Part shown: piece by piece, positions 21,843 to 33,600 of the stretch
How the letters are laid out: the number at the start of each line of letters is the position of its first letter
Position numbering within the stretch: position 1 is the stretch's first letter
DNA from: Brachycybe producta
Taxonomy: Eukaryota; Arthropoda; Diplopoda; Playtdesmida; Andrognathidae
DNA: 64,000 nt
Reading direction: 5' to 3'
Assembly (NCBI GenBank): GCA_036925085.1
Contig: JAUPFP010000061.1
Coordinates: forward strand, 882,501-946,500
Translations under genes and position numbers: made by a program
The notes under the pieces: generated by a model
Told to the model about the DNA's origin: nothing
Databases searched by the model: none
Seen by the model: the letters and a program-made list of their open reading frames with translations, nothing else

Positions 21843-22751
21843 AGTGGCCATCATCATCATCATCATTTTTATACTGATTTATCATCATCATCATCATCAT
21901 CAATGTTTGATCCTTTTTTTTCATCTTTTTGGCCAATACTTTTACACAAAGTCTTATTATATTCTCATAGGAGAGAATCTCACTATATATATATATATAT
22001 GAAACAGTACGTGTGTTGTGTGTTTTGTTTGTTATATACAGTAGTACTATATAAGACTGTATATATCGGCTTATGTGTTTACTCTTTTATGTTTGCTTTT
22101 CTATTTCAAAACTGAGGGGATTTTTAGCTGTCCATTCATCCGTAATCTTGGCGTCTTTGAAGGTGGACGTTTCTGTTTCTCTCTCTCTTTCTCTGTTTCT
22201 GTGTTGTGCGGACTTTTTATTATAAATTTTTCCTCAAACTCTTCTTATTTCTTCGCCTGTCTTTTCTTATTTTTTTTTCTACTCTCTCTCTCTCTCTCTC
22301 TCTCCCCCCCCCCCACTTGAGGTGTGTTATTCTTCTTCTTAGTGATGTCACATGCTTCTTTCTCATTGGGTGGAAAATTTGAACGGAATATTTTGAGAAC
22401 GGAAAAAAAAGTTGAGCTTTTTTTGTCCAACTCATTTTTAAGGAATTTTTTTCCGTTTTTGTTGTGATTTTCTGTGCGGGGGGGGGGGGGATTTCCGCGC
22501 GCGTGTGTGTGTGTTCCAGGCTTTAAAGAATTCCACTTGTAAATACAAGTTTTTACTGGGTTTTCTATGTTCCCATAAGTCCTCGATTTAATGCGGATAT
22601 ACGGCGCCGTGGATACACGGTTACGTGTGGATAGAGGATACACACAGATAACGGCGGTTGTGTGGTATTTCGACCAAAAAGATTCTCTCGTTATATAAGT
22701 TTATACAGGCTAGGTATATAAACGTTGCATTCTGGGAAATGTGCATGTTCA
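21843..22751. other. Simple-sequence-rich spacer
   Basis: CATCAT runs (21851-21900), a short (TA)n at 21981-22000, CT runs near 22280-22305, a C run just after, and 13 G at 22478-22490. No gene recognised. Confidence 0.5.
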
Positions 22752-23076
22752 TTAAGGTGGCTGAGTAGATGTTTTATTTTGTTTTCGTTCTTCCGGATGG
22801 CACCACTGCAGTGGCTATATATATATAGGTTATATAAGGAGGGGGTCTCTTCCTCCCCACCTGCGTGCGGTTTTCGGAAAATTGATATTTTTCTGCACTG
22901 CTTGGGTTGTTGTTAGAGGTTGTGTTTTTGCAAGACGGTGATTGGATGGCGTGCACTGCTAATACCAGCAGTGACTGGACAAGTGTGAAACCCAAAGCAG
23001 CAGCTGCTTGCTGTTGCTGCTAATAGCCAGCAGCAACCAGCGGTTTGTAAACCATCCTAGTGTGAATGCGCCTTAA
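22752..23076. mobile_element. TIR element sharing its right half with 61289-61731
   Basis: Starts TTAAGGTGGCTGAGTAGATG (like 9133) and ends AGTGTGAATGCGCCTTAA. The right half has GACGGTGATTGGATGGCGTG, GCTAATACCAGCAGTGACTG and AGCCAGCAGCAACCAGCG in the same order as 61580-61695. No ORF. Confidence 0.68.
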
Positions 23077-23120
23077 GAATTGTGGAATTTAGAAAAAAAG
23101 ATGTGTTAAACCTGGAAAAG

Positions 23121-23785
23121 TTAAGCCGCTATTACAGTAGCAACTTTTGATGCAATAAAACTTGCAATGTGACATGCAACTCTCTTGTTTATAGTGTGAT
23201 GTGACATGCAACTGGATAAAACTTTCTAACAACTAGTGTCAAACTCAGTCTCATTGAGTTGCACATGTTCAACTTTGGGAGACTTTTCAAGTAAACTTTC
23301 TGACAAACAACCAATCAGGCCGTTTGCCGGAAATTACATATGTAACGATTGAACAAATTCCCTGTTTCATGACTACCGGTTTATGAACTTCCTGTGTTAG
23401 TTGATCACAATATGGACACAAACCAAAGGGGGGGCAGACATTGAAGAAAATTATGTACGATTTTCACTAAGATTCACAGCAGATCTCGTGTGGATGGAAA
23501 GTCATTTTACTTTTTAGCTGCATTTTACTGGATATCCAGAATAGAATTGAAATTTGAAAATTCAGTAAAACGCAGGATTAAAAGTAAAATGGCTTTCCGA
23601 TACCATACGAGATTCACCCGAATGTCGGCCCCTTGACATAAACGAAGTTTTTAAAACTTGATTGGGAACTAGGCAACTGTATAGTGTGATATAGAAGTTT
23701 ATTACAAAGTTCTAGTTGCAAGTCACATCACAGGTTGCATTGCAAGTTGAGTTGCATCAAAAGTTGCTAGTGTAATAGTGGCTTT
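23121..23785 (-). mobile_element. Family F3 element, copy C (inverted)
   Basis: TTAAGCCGCTATTACAGTAG at the left, CTAGTGTAATAGTGGCTTTA at the right, and the F3 core (GATTCACCCGAATGTCGGCC) in the same orientation as copy B. No transposase. Confidence 0.8.
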
Positions 23786-24507
23786 AGAAACTAAAATAGT
23801 TGATGATAATGCAAGAAGTTTAAAAAAGCCAGTGTTTAATTCAAAATTTCTCCGAATGTAGGTGCTGCGATTATTTTTGGTGTAAAAATGGTTTTTGAAT
23901 TGGTTTTTGTCCAGGTAATAAAAGTCACGTAAAAAATAATAGAAAAATAATTGCACGTGCTATGCTTATAAAAAGGAATCGGTGTGAATCCTGTAGATTA
24001 TTGCACGTGGTAATCTTTTTGTTATTGCTCGAAATCATTTTTAACGAGAGTTCTTCAAACTTTTGTGGGATGTTTTTTTTAGCTCATTGGGAGTTAAAAA
24101 CATTTAAAAATAGAAAGGCCTTTTCAAAATTTATATAATGCGACCACTTGAACAATGGCTCCATAGAAAAATACTTGTGTAAATGCAAGGTAGATGGCGA
24201 AAGCAACCTTCATAGGTGGCAAACTACACTTGCTAGTTAGTTGAAATAGCCTTTTAGCTCTAAACGCGTCCAAAACAATCCTATAATCATCACGTGACAA
24301 ACTTCTCCACAACATTTATAGTGAAGAGAAAGCACGTGTAGAAATAGTGACACAATTAAAACTTTGCCACGTGAAAAAAGGAAAAGGCGAGTCTGAGTTG
24401 AAGTGTCTGCAGTACATTTCTATTGAAGGAGGGGCTAGTGGCGCTATCTAACGCTACAGGAACAAAATAAATGATCTACTTGCATTCTTAATGAACAAGC
24501 GGCTGAA
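23786..24507. other. Spacer without recognised gene
   Basis: A repeated CACGTG-type word (GCACGTG, CACGTGA, CCACGTG) occurs several times between 23953 and 24375. No exon or RNA gene was recognised. Confidence 0.4.
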
Positions 24508-24664
24508 ACAGGCAGTTAGAAATCGGAGAGAACTTCAGTTGGCTCCGCCCTTGTTACTTCTATTTGGTTGGTTATGTAGTCTGACGTCACATGCTCCTCC
24601 CTTTTCAACGTCGAACCACACAACAAAACAATTAGAAGTTGCCGGTCTTCATAACAAGGGCGGA
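24508..24664. mobile_element. Family F1 MITE, right end lost at an AT microsatellite
   Basis: ACAGGCAGTTAGAAATCGGA, TCTGACGTCACATGCTCC and AACAAAACAATTAGAAGTTG are present. The copy stops at AAGGGCGGA, where (AT)n begins. Confidence 0.8.
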
Positions 24665-25005
<341 letters not shown>

Positions 25006-25238
25006 TGAGACGTTTGGGCCCGCCGCTTATTTTCGCTATGTAGCGTTTTTCGTTTTGGGGTTTTTTTTAACGTCACCCTGTACTTTATTTAGCTTCTGGG
25101 CCACTCGGTACTTTTGGTACCAACTGACCCAGATATCATATGGTTAGAGATTACAATCTGACCTTTTCGTTCCCCCTCATTTTTACTTCCACATGAGTGG
25201 AGTTATTCGTTTTTAATTCGATTTTGTTTTGATTTCTT

Positions 25239-25264
25239 CTGTTGTCACCTATGTGTGACAACAG
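25239..25264 (+). promoter_or_regulatory. LTR hairpin with compensatory changes
   Basis: Stem CTGTTGTCAC/GTGACAACAG around loop CTATGT. The 3' LTR has the same stem at 34686-34711 with GTTATCAC/GTGATAAC, so both sides of one base pair differ together. Function unknown. Confidence 0.8.
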
Positions 25265-25353
25265 GAGATGAATCATGGTTTTGGACAAATGGATCAATCT
25301 TTTGATTGGTCCATTTGGTCCAAAATATTGTTTTAACCAATTATCGAATTGTG

Positions 25354-25384
25354 CCCTGAGAATCCGACTTGTGGATTCTCAGGG
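25354..25384 (+). promoter_or_regulatory. LTR hairpin abutting the TATA box
   Basis: CCCTGAGAATCC and GGATTCTCAGGG form a perfect 12-bp stem with a 7-base loop; TATATAAAG starts at the next base. The same structure is intact in the 3' LTR. Confidence 0.8.
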
Positions 25385-25953
25385 TATATAAAGAGTACAT
25401 TTTTAATGTCAAAAAGACGCTTTTTAAACTTCTGATTTATATACCGAACCTATGGCCGATTTTGGCCCGGTTCTTTTCTTTTTAATATTTTTCTAAGTGC
25501 TATTTTTATGTGTGTGCAAAACCAGTTCGCCGACTTTGTTTATCTTGGAAATAAACAGATTCTTATATTTAAACACAATCTGTGGTGTTAATTATTCAAT
25601 ATTTGAATCCGCGATTGTGAATTCATCATTTGCAGGTCTTCACCTATTTGGATACATCAAAAGGGACCCAACAGGTGCAAACCTGCAACGCACCAGTGAG
25701 TATATTTTTACACGATTCTTAGGGCAGATTTACGGACGAAAGTCCGAGAGATACAGAGATTAAAGATCCTCAAGACTGTGAAGTCTTTTGCCAGAGACTA
25801 GTGAGGACATAAAATAGACGTTATATTGGTCTAGTCCTCCCGGGCCAGTAGAATTAGTGGCCTAGCCAACCACTATCAATACGAGTGTAAACTCGCTCGT
25901 ATTAACCAAAAAAGAGCAGATTCTACTAGCGGAAAAAGGTCCGTCACAATATA

Positions 25954-25972
25954 TGGTGGAGGTGCGGGGTAG
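25954..25972 (+). promoter_or_regulatory. Probable tRNA primer-binding site
   Basis: TGGTGGAGGTGCGGGG lies five bases after the LTR end. It begins with TGG, complementary to the tRNA 3' CCA. The matching tRNA (3' end CCCCGCACCTCCACCA) was not identified from memory. Confidence 0.7.
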
Positions 25973-26120
25973 TTTATAAAACTTGCTACCTCGTTTTGCC
26001 CTAAGAAACGTGTTGAAAAACACGAGAATTATCGTAATTCAATTGTGCAAACAATTTTGAAACCAAACAAAATTTTTCGAAACATTTTTACGTTTTTATT
26101 GACACAAATTACGATAAATA

Positions 26121-27611
26121 ATGATGAATACCAACGGAATAACCGCAAGGTTCTCCCAGCAACTCCAATACAGACGCCGACGTGAACAGCTCGTAAAGGA
26201 ACGAGCGAAAGCTCGGGAAACACGCCGTGTTGCCCGAGAGACACGGAAGCAGGAGAAGGAGGACAAGCTGAGGGCCCTTGCGTCAGAGAAGCGACTCCAG
26301 GAGGAAGAACAGCGTGCTGAAGACGAAGAACGACAAGCCGACACCCGACTCAAGACTGAAGCATCTTCTGAGGCCTCTCGACGAAGCAACGAACAGAAGA
26401 TGGTCGACCGGTTTGCCGAACTGATGAAAGACGCTACTCCTGAAAGTCGAGAAGAATTGGTAAGACGGTTATGTGGAGAATCGACTCCACGCCGCTTTGA
26501 ACACACACATGAGAGAAATCTCAGAAATAGAAGCAAATCACCGACAGAATCCGGGCGAAAGCTCAGGCCTGAAGCTCCTGAATGGACTCCAAACCTGGGA
26601 CCTACGCCGTATTCTGAAGAGAATTCGCTACATCCACTCCAGGGTTTTCCGAAGTATACTGGGTCTGAAAACATCCTTCTATATATCGAAGAGTTCGAAG
26701 ATATTGCGATTGCGCACCAGTGGAACTCCCTGCAGCGATGCAGCCACTTTACTGGTCTCCTTCGAAAACGAGCGATCAAATGGCTTGCTCGTTTCCGCTT
26801 GGAATATGGCGAGATCAATTGGATCATGATGAGAAATGGAATTATAAATGAATTTCTGTTACCTGACCAGAAAGTGAGGATGAAGAACGAGCTGTCCGCA
26901 AGGACTCAGAAGGACAACGAAACCTTCAAAGTCTATGCGGAAGAGTATGCAGAGATGTATCGAAGGATACATCCCAATGATGACGACTCTTTGTTGATCT
27001 CCAGCCTGAGGAAGAGCCTGCTACCGTCTCTCAAACAGTATCTATTTGGGGCACCTAAAGACAATTTATATGACTTTGTTAAATTTGCAGCCCAAACAGA
27101 AGGAGAACTAATAGAGGAGAAGATGCTAGTATACAGGACGTCTACTGGTAACCAACCGACCCAGCAGCAGAAGCCTCAGCAGCAGAAGCAACAACAGCAG
27201 CAACAACAAAGGAAGCAGACGTGGACTCCTAAGAATCCGGCCACGTCTGAAAAGACGCAGGATTCACAACCAAATCGAGATGGTGGATCGAGACCCCAGC
27301 AGAGAAGGAAGTCTACTGGGCCACTCATCTGTTACCAATGTCAGGAGCCTGGACATCGAGCGTTCCAGTGCCCCAACGAACCGAAACCGAAGAAGGAGGA
27401 GAACAAGACGACTCCACCAACTCCAGTCAGTAGAGTTGATGAACCGTCGGAAACGACGGTGCCGAAAGTTATCCGCGCCGACGAAATCCATGTTCTACCC
27501 AATGGAATGAAGATGGTGCCTGTCCTAATAAATAATCGAACGCATTATTTCCATTTTGACAACCATCTGACAGCTTTAAACTACCAAGGGCGCCACTCGC
27601 ACCCACAGTAG
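26121..27611 (+). CDS. gag: Gag polyprotein of the Ty3/gypsy element
   Basis: 496 residues forming the particle core and packaging RNA. Residues about 15-95 are an extremely charged Arg/Glu/Lys-rich helix, probably coiled coil. About 195-330 contains the capsid-like region (WLARFRLEYGEINW, AEMYRRIHPNDDD, LLPSLKQYLFG). A Gln-rich linker follows near 345-370. A CCHC zinc knuckle CYQCQEPGHRAFQC (C-X2-C-X4-H-X4-C) starts near residue 404. The start at 26121 is the first ATG of the frame after the primer site. The stop at 27609-27611 is bypassed by -1 frameshifting at 27575-27581 to make Gag-Pol. Confidence 0.93.
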   Translation: MMNTNGITARFSQQLQYRRRREQLVKERAKARETRRVARETRKQEKEDKLRALASEKRLQEEEQRAEDEERQADTRLKTEASSEASRRSNEQKMVDRFAELMKDATPESREELVRRLCGESTPRRFEHTHERNLRNRSKSPTESGRKLRPEAPEWTPNLGPTPYSEENSLHPLQGFPKYTGSENILLYIEEFEDIAIAHQWNSLQRCSHFTGLLRKRAIKWLARFRLEYGEINWIMMRNGIINEFLLPDQKVRMKNELSARTQKDNETFKVYAEEYAEMYRRIHPNDDDSLLISSLRKSLLPSLKQYLFGAPKDNLYDFVKFAAQTEGELIEEKMLVYRTSTGNQPTQQQKPQQQKQQQQQQQRKQTWTPKNPATSEKTQDSQPNRDGGSRPQQRRKSTGPLICYQCQEPGHRAFQCPNEPKPKKEENKTTPPTPVSRVDEPSETTVPKVIRADEIHVLPNGMKMVPVLINNRTHYFHFDNHLTALNYQGRHSHPQ

Positions 27612-27619
27612 TGACGCCC
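27575..27619 (+). promoter_or_regulatory. -1 programmed ribosomal frameshift signal between gag and pol
   Basis: The heptamer T TTA AAC (27575-27581) is in the gag frame exactly as X XXY YYZ. Six bases later (27588) a stem starts: GGGCG pairs with CGCCC (27615-27619), a C/A mismatch follows, then CAC pairs with GTG (27611-27613) around a 14-base loop holding most of the gag stop codon. The -1 frame is open from 27560 and runs into pol. Spacing and heptamer match canonical retroviral-type sites. Confidence 0.88.
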
Positions 27620-30600
27620 GAAAAAGAAGATGTCCACGAGAGCCCGAAAGAAGAGGAGTCAACGAAACCTGCAAAGGTTGACGTCACGGTCCGACAGGAC
27701 CAGATAACGAGAGGATCTATTGGTTTGGCTGCGGTCAACCATGCTGGGATGCCTCCAGGTCTGGGTAGCCTGTGCCAAAACGACAACAGAGAAGAGGAAT
27801 CAACGACTCCTAAGCAGAGCTGTGCTGCGGTGCAGCTAGAGGACTCTCCACGACATAAAGCAGACTTTGGAGATGGGATCCACATCCGTACCATTCACGA
27901 AAATGGGAGCCGGCGGAACCCACTGCAAAGTGGGGCATCTACGTCGTTTGTAAAGACGAACGACGCCAAGATGTCCAATCGAGCAGAACAGATAGTAGTC
28001 TCAAAAGGAGCTACTTCTGTTAACAATCAAGCAGAACAGTGTGTGGCGAAAAAGAAAGTAACCACACCTGTTATAACTCAAGCAGAACAGAGTGTGGCGA
28101 AAAAGAAAGTAACCACACCTGTTAAGACTAAAGAAGAGCAAGTAGTTGTCTCAAAAGGAGCTACTCTTGCTAAAAACCAAGCAGAACAGGTAGTAGTCTC
28201 AAAAGGAGCTACTCCTGTTAAAACCAAAGCAGAACATAGAGTGGCGAAAAAGAAAGTAGCCACACCTGTTAATTCAGCTGCAGAGTCTAGTCTTCTCTGT
28301 CGGTTGAAAAACCAGTGTTGTTCGAAGACAATACAAGATGTTTGGACCAAGTTGACTGAGACAGTCACGCCTCGTGAACTTCAAGTCCAACAACAAGATG
28401 AGCAGACGGCTCCCAAAGTTCGTGTGAACTTCGGAGGTCGTGAGTTAGTGATGACTACCGACAGTGGTGCCGAAGCTTCTGTCATAAGTGAGTCACTAGT
28501 CAAAGAGATGAAGTTGGTAATGGATCCGCTACCTTTTCCGCCGAATTTGACTGGCGCCGGAGGAAATCCATTAAACATCATGGGACAAGTCATCGTGCCG
28601 ATTCGAGTCGCCGAAAAACTTGTCAGAGGAAAGCTGATTGTCATCAAAGGACGACGTGAGGCTTTGCTGGGAAACGATCTCGGTAAAGACCTCAACCTTT
28701 GCCTTGACATGAACAAGAAGAAAGTGTACTTTGGAGAGGAACTGTTGCCGGACACTCTCCAAAAGAACCAAAAAGCAGAAGATTTTATTGAAAATCTTAA
28801 GAATAAAGAAGAGGAAGATCTGCAAGAGAAACTCCTGAATAAGGGGCCAGCTAAGCTACGTCTGGTCCAGAATCTCGTGCTGGATCCGAAAAAAGTTGCA
28901 ATCGTCGAGGTCAATGCTCCTGATGATCTACAAGAAGGTAGTCTCCAGTTCATCGACTCGTGCGAAAGCACGTTCCAGCAGAGAGGAGTCAAAGTTTCTC
29001 CTGGGATCATTGAAGGAAGAGGAAAGTCTATCCTTCAAATTCAAATCTTCAATCCGTCTGGAGAGGTTATTCACCTCGGAGCCAGAGAAACGATCGCAGA
29101 GATCGAGGACGCCATTACAGCTCTTGATGTACCTGTGGGCCCCTCGATTTATAAAGTTGAAGCACAGAGTGACGAAGTGACAGTGCAAGACTATGTCAAA
29201 TTTCAAGACAGTCTGAATGTCAACCCGAATCGTTCAAGAGAAGAACAAATGGCGATTCGGAAACTTCTCGGAGAATTTAGAGACATTTTTGCCTTCAAGA
29301 CCTCCGACTTGAAAAAGACAAATTTGGCAAAACACGTGATTGACACGGGTGAAAACCCGCCGGTTCGAGAACCGCTCCGGCGTACTTCACCTGCTCAGAG
29401 AGAGATCATCAAGACGACACTACGTGATATGTTGGACGCCGGCATTGTAAGCCCATCCAAGAGTCCGTACGCAAGTCCGGTGGTGATTGTCAAGAAGAAG
29501 AATGGTCAGCATCGATTTTGCGTCGATTATCGCAAATTAAATGCTCAAACCAAATCTGACCAATATCCGTTACCACGGATAGATGACGCTTTCGACTCTC
29601 TGTCTGGAGCCACGATCTTTGCAACCTTGGATTTGATATCAGGTTATTGGCAATTTTCGGTGGAAGAAAGAGATCGAGAAAAAACGGCTTTCGTATGCAC
29701 AAATGGCCTCTACGAATTTAACAGAATGCCGTTTGGTTTGATGAATGCACCTGCGACGATGCAGCGTGCTTTGGATTTGTTACTGGCAGGCCACAAATGG
29801 GAGACCTGCCTGGTTTATTTAGATGACATCGTCATCTTTGCGAAGAACTTCGAAGAGTTCATGAAAAGATTGAAAGATATCTTGGTGCTCATCAGGAACG
29901 CCAATTTAAGTCTTCAACCCAGCAAATGTTTCTTCGGAGAAGACGAGATCAACTACCTTGGCCACAAGATTAGTGCTCTTGGTATTCGACCTGATGAAGA
30001 GAAAGTGCAGACGATTCAAGGATTTCCTGCACCGAAAAACGTGACTGCCGTCAGAAGCTTCCTTGGAATGACCGGCTACTACAACCGTTTCATTGAAAAT
30101 TACTCCAAGATCGCCAAACCAATGCAAGCCCTAGTCAAGAAGGACCTGGACTTCAAGTGGAATGACGACTGCGAGGTCGCTTTTGATGGTCTGAAGAAGG
30201 CTCTTTGCTCCGCTCCGATTCTAACTTTGTATGATCCGGAGGCAGACATTGACTTGCACACTGATGCTTGTGATTACCAGATTGGTGTCATAATTTATCA
30301 GTATGCGAAAAACGAAAGGAAACCTGGAGTTCTAGGTTACTACAGCCGAAAACTCCAAGGAGCAGAACGAAACTACGGAACGACTGAAAAAGAATGTCTT
30401 GCCATCGTTTATGGCATAGAAAAAGCCAGACCGTACGTTTTCAACCGGAGATTCAAGATATTTACCGATCATAAGGCCCTGTGTTATTTAAGAACAGCAC
30501 AGAATTTAGATGGCCGATTGGGTAAATGGCAGATGAAACTACAGCCATATGATTATGAGGTAGTTTACAAGAAGGGTAAAATGCACGTGGACGCCGATTG

Positions 30601-33600
30601 TGTCTCACGTTACGAGAGCAACGTTCCTGCTAATTGGAAGCAGAAGAATGGAGAGATGGAAGCTCTCGAAGACCTTCACATCTTTACTGTCTACAACGAT
30701 TTCCAGTGGGAACGGGAGCAATCCCTTGATGAAGAACTTCTCCTCATCAGAGAATCACTCCAGCAAGATCGACTGCATCCCTATCACAAGAAGTTTGCGA
30801 TAGTGGATGGCGTTTTATACCACATGAAGTATGAAGACACCGTGCCAGTACTGACGTGTACTGTGCCCCGACAATTGAGAATTGGGATTCTCGAGATGCT
30901 CCATGATGTGCCTGAGGCCGGACATTTCGGATTCACCAAAACGATGAAGAGAATCCAGAAGAGATTCTACTGGAAAACAATGAAAGCAGATGTCGCCGAC
31001 TATGTCAGGTCGTGCCACATCTGTCAGAGAACCAAACTGTCGCACCAAAAAGTACCTGGATTGTTACAACCAATCACTGTGGGAAAACCGACAGAGTGTT
31101 GGGGGATGGATTATGTTGGTCCTCTTCCGAAGTCAGTCGGAGGAGTTCAACATATTTTGATTGCAGTGGACTACGCGACGAAGTATTGCATCGCCAAAGC
31201 AGTGGCAAGAGCAACCGCTCAGGCAGCAATTGCCTTCGTCAAAGATAAAATTGTAAACGAATTTGGAGTTCCTCAGAAGATCATCACTGATCGAGGACCC
31301 CAATTTTTGAGTAATGAGACTCAAGCGTTTTTCAAGACCTACGCAATCCAGCATGCTGCCACGACCGCCTATCATCCACAAGCTGATGGGTTGGCAGAAA
31401 GAACGAACCATACAGTCATGGAAGTGGTGAAACGTCACTTGGATGTCCTTCAGCAACAGGCTGACTGGAAAAAGAAATTAGGTGACGCAGTTATGGCCTA
31501 CAATCTGGTAGAACATAACTCAACGAAGTTTTCGCCATATCGATTAATGTTCGGGCGCGAGCCCAGGACCACGTTGGACAACATGATGCCACGCGCTCCT
31601 ATCGTGCCACCGCCCGTAACAGACGAAGCAGAGCAGTCCGATCCAGCTTTGGATGCTGCTAAAAAGAACATAGAAGCTGCCCAAGAGGTGCAGAAAAGAA
31701 ATTACGACGAGAAGCATCGTACGATTCCGGACTATAAGCCGGGTCAGAAAGTACTGATAAGAGATCGTGTGCCAAAGCCAGGAATGGCTCAGAAACTCAT
31801 CTGGCCATACAAGGAACCCTGCCTTGTCACGAAAAAGATAACCGATCTAGTCTACGAGATCGAGTACGTCACTCGATCTGGTCTGACTGTGAGAGACACC
31901 GTCAATGTTCAGCAAATGAGACCCTATTTCGAGGCCAATGACCTGAGGGCTCCTCAAACAAACTTACCTGATGACATTGAAGAGACTACCAGCGCCAAGG
32001 AAGAGTCCGACGCTGATGAAGAACTTATCAACGACGCAGACGACAACTTACCTGTTGAGAATACTCCAGAAGTTCATCGTGAAGAAGAAGAAGAAGTTAT
32101 CCCCGATGCCAGCCAAGAAACTCATCCGGAAACTTCTGAAAAAGAAGAAGAGGAAGTTCCAGAAATTCCTCTGGAACCACCTAAAAGAAAACGCGGGAGA
32201 CCAAAGAAAACTGCTCCAAAAGAACCAGTCCAATTGGATTCCCGTGTGCGAACACGTGGTGGAGAGAAGAAAAAATATGCAAAAGCTAATTTACCACCAA
32301 GATGGGCGAAATTTGGCGTTAAAACGGCCAAATTAGACCCAGAGAGTCAAGAAGAAATTTCAAATGATGCAGAAATTCGAATTTGCCGCCTTGCGCAGCG
32401 CCGCCTGGTGGGAGAAATCGAGAGAAGAGCAAAAGAAGAGAAACCGGAAGTAGTTAATAGCTCCGCCTCTTCTGACCCGGAAATTAGACTTGGCAACCCT
32501 GTAGAACCACGTGGGGACGCCGCCGCCATTTTGGACGCCACTTTCAAATTCACTTCTGAGAGAGAAGCACGCGAAAGTAAAATTTCGCGATTTTCTACTG
32601 TGTCAAGTGTTAAAAAGTTTATTTTTAAGAAGAGAATGCCGCGTTCTTTTGGAGGAAAGTCTACAAGCAGTGAGGACTCATTCAATTTTACGGCCTTATT
32701 TGGAGAGGGCCACGATGATGATGTGATGGAAATCGAGGACGCCGCCCTAAAGACCGGAGCAGCCATCGCGGCTGAAAAGCCTTTAGGCAGCAATGCCTCG
32801 ACTTCCAGCCAGGATAAGAATGATTCGGGCAACTCTTTGAAGAAACGGAAGAGCCCCGAATCGGAAGATGACTTGGTAAATCGTTTCGTTCCTCTAATGA
32901 GATCTCCGCCTCCTCAGTTAGGTGATCCAGAACTGGACATCTACATGGGACCAGCCCGGGACCCGAGACAGCAGTTCCCGCGACCCCCAGAGGAAATGGA
33001 CACGCCGCCCGGCAGTGATGCCGAAGGGGGAGTACCAGCCGAATTGTACTCCTCAAATCGCCGGGGCCGCACCCGAGGAGAGAGGAATGCCGATAAGCGA
33101 GCCATGAAGGAGTGGATCGCTAAACAAAATGAAGAATGCGTCAAGAGGGGCCAAAAACCCATCGAAGTTCCGGAAGTCGGCACCGTGTTGCCGACCACCA
33201 GAAAACCAGTCCGTGATGCATCTCCTGCCAACAGTTGGGCCACAGTGGACGAGCCCACCGTGAGAGGATACCGGCCGGAGTTAACGAGGAAGTTGGTGCT
33301 ACCAGGACCCATTTCGGTCCCAGCACCACCAAGAGAAGTATCGTCTACATCTCTACCGCCCATTGTCCCTTTCAGACCACAATCGACAGTGACTGTCGTC
33401 CGAGAAGGAAACAAGAGGAGGGAGGTTCACTTTGATCGTCAATCGCCGCCAAGGGAACGACAACGAGAGATGAGACGACCGAAAGGTCAGGGGTCCGCTG
33501 CCCGCCGAAAAGCTCGTCGGGACGAACAATTCCAAGGATGCCGAGGACACCCTGCCATTCCAACAGCAGTGCCATCTCAGGGAGCAATCCCTAAGCCAGC

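Larger units (their letters stand above)
25006..25948 (+). repeat. 5' LTR with promoter and polyadenylation signals
   Basis: Begins TGAGACGTTTGGGCCCGCCG and ends GGTCCGTCACA (TG...CA). A TATA box (TATATAAAG, 25385-25393) follows a 12-bp hairpin. AATAAA at 25550-25555 is a candidate polyadenylation signal. The U3 part also holds hairpins at 25239-25264 and about 25283-25326. The 88-residue frame inside the LTR is present in part in both LTRs and is not believed coding. Confidence 0.93.

Noticed and set aside
25497..25763. 88-residue frame inside the LTR
   Set aside because: Truncated to 66 residues in the 3' LTR by single-base changes and overlaps LTR signals; not conserved as protein.
28381..29010. 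Antisense frames of up to 209 residues across pol and gag
   Set aside because: Shadows of the strongly coding sense frames.
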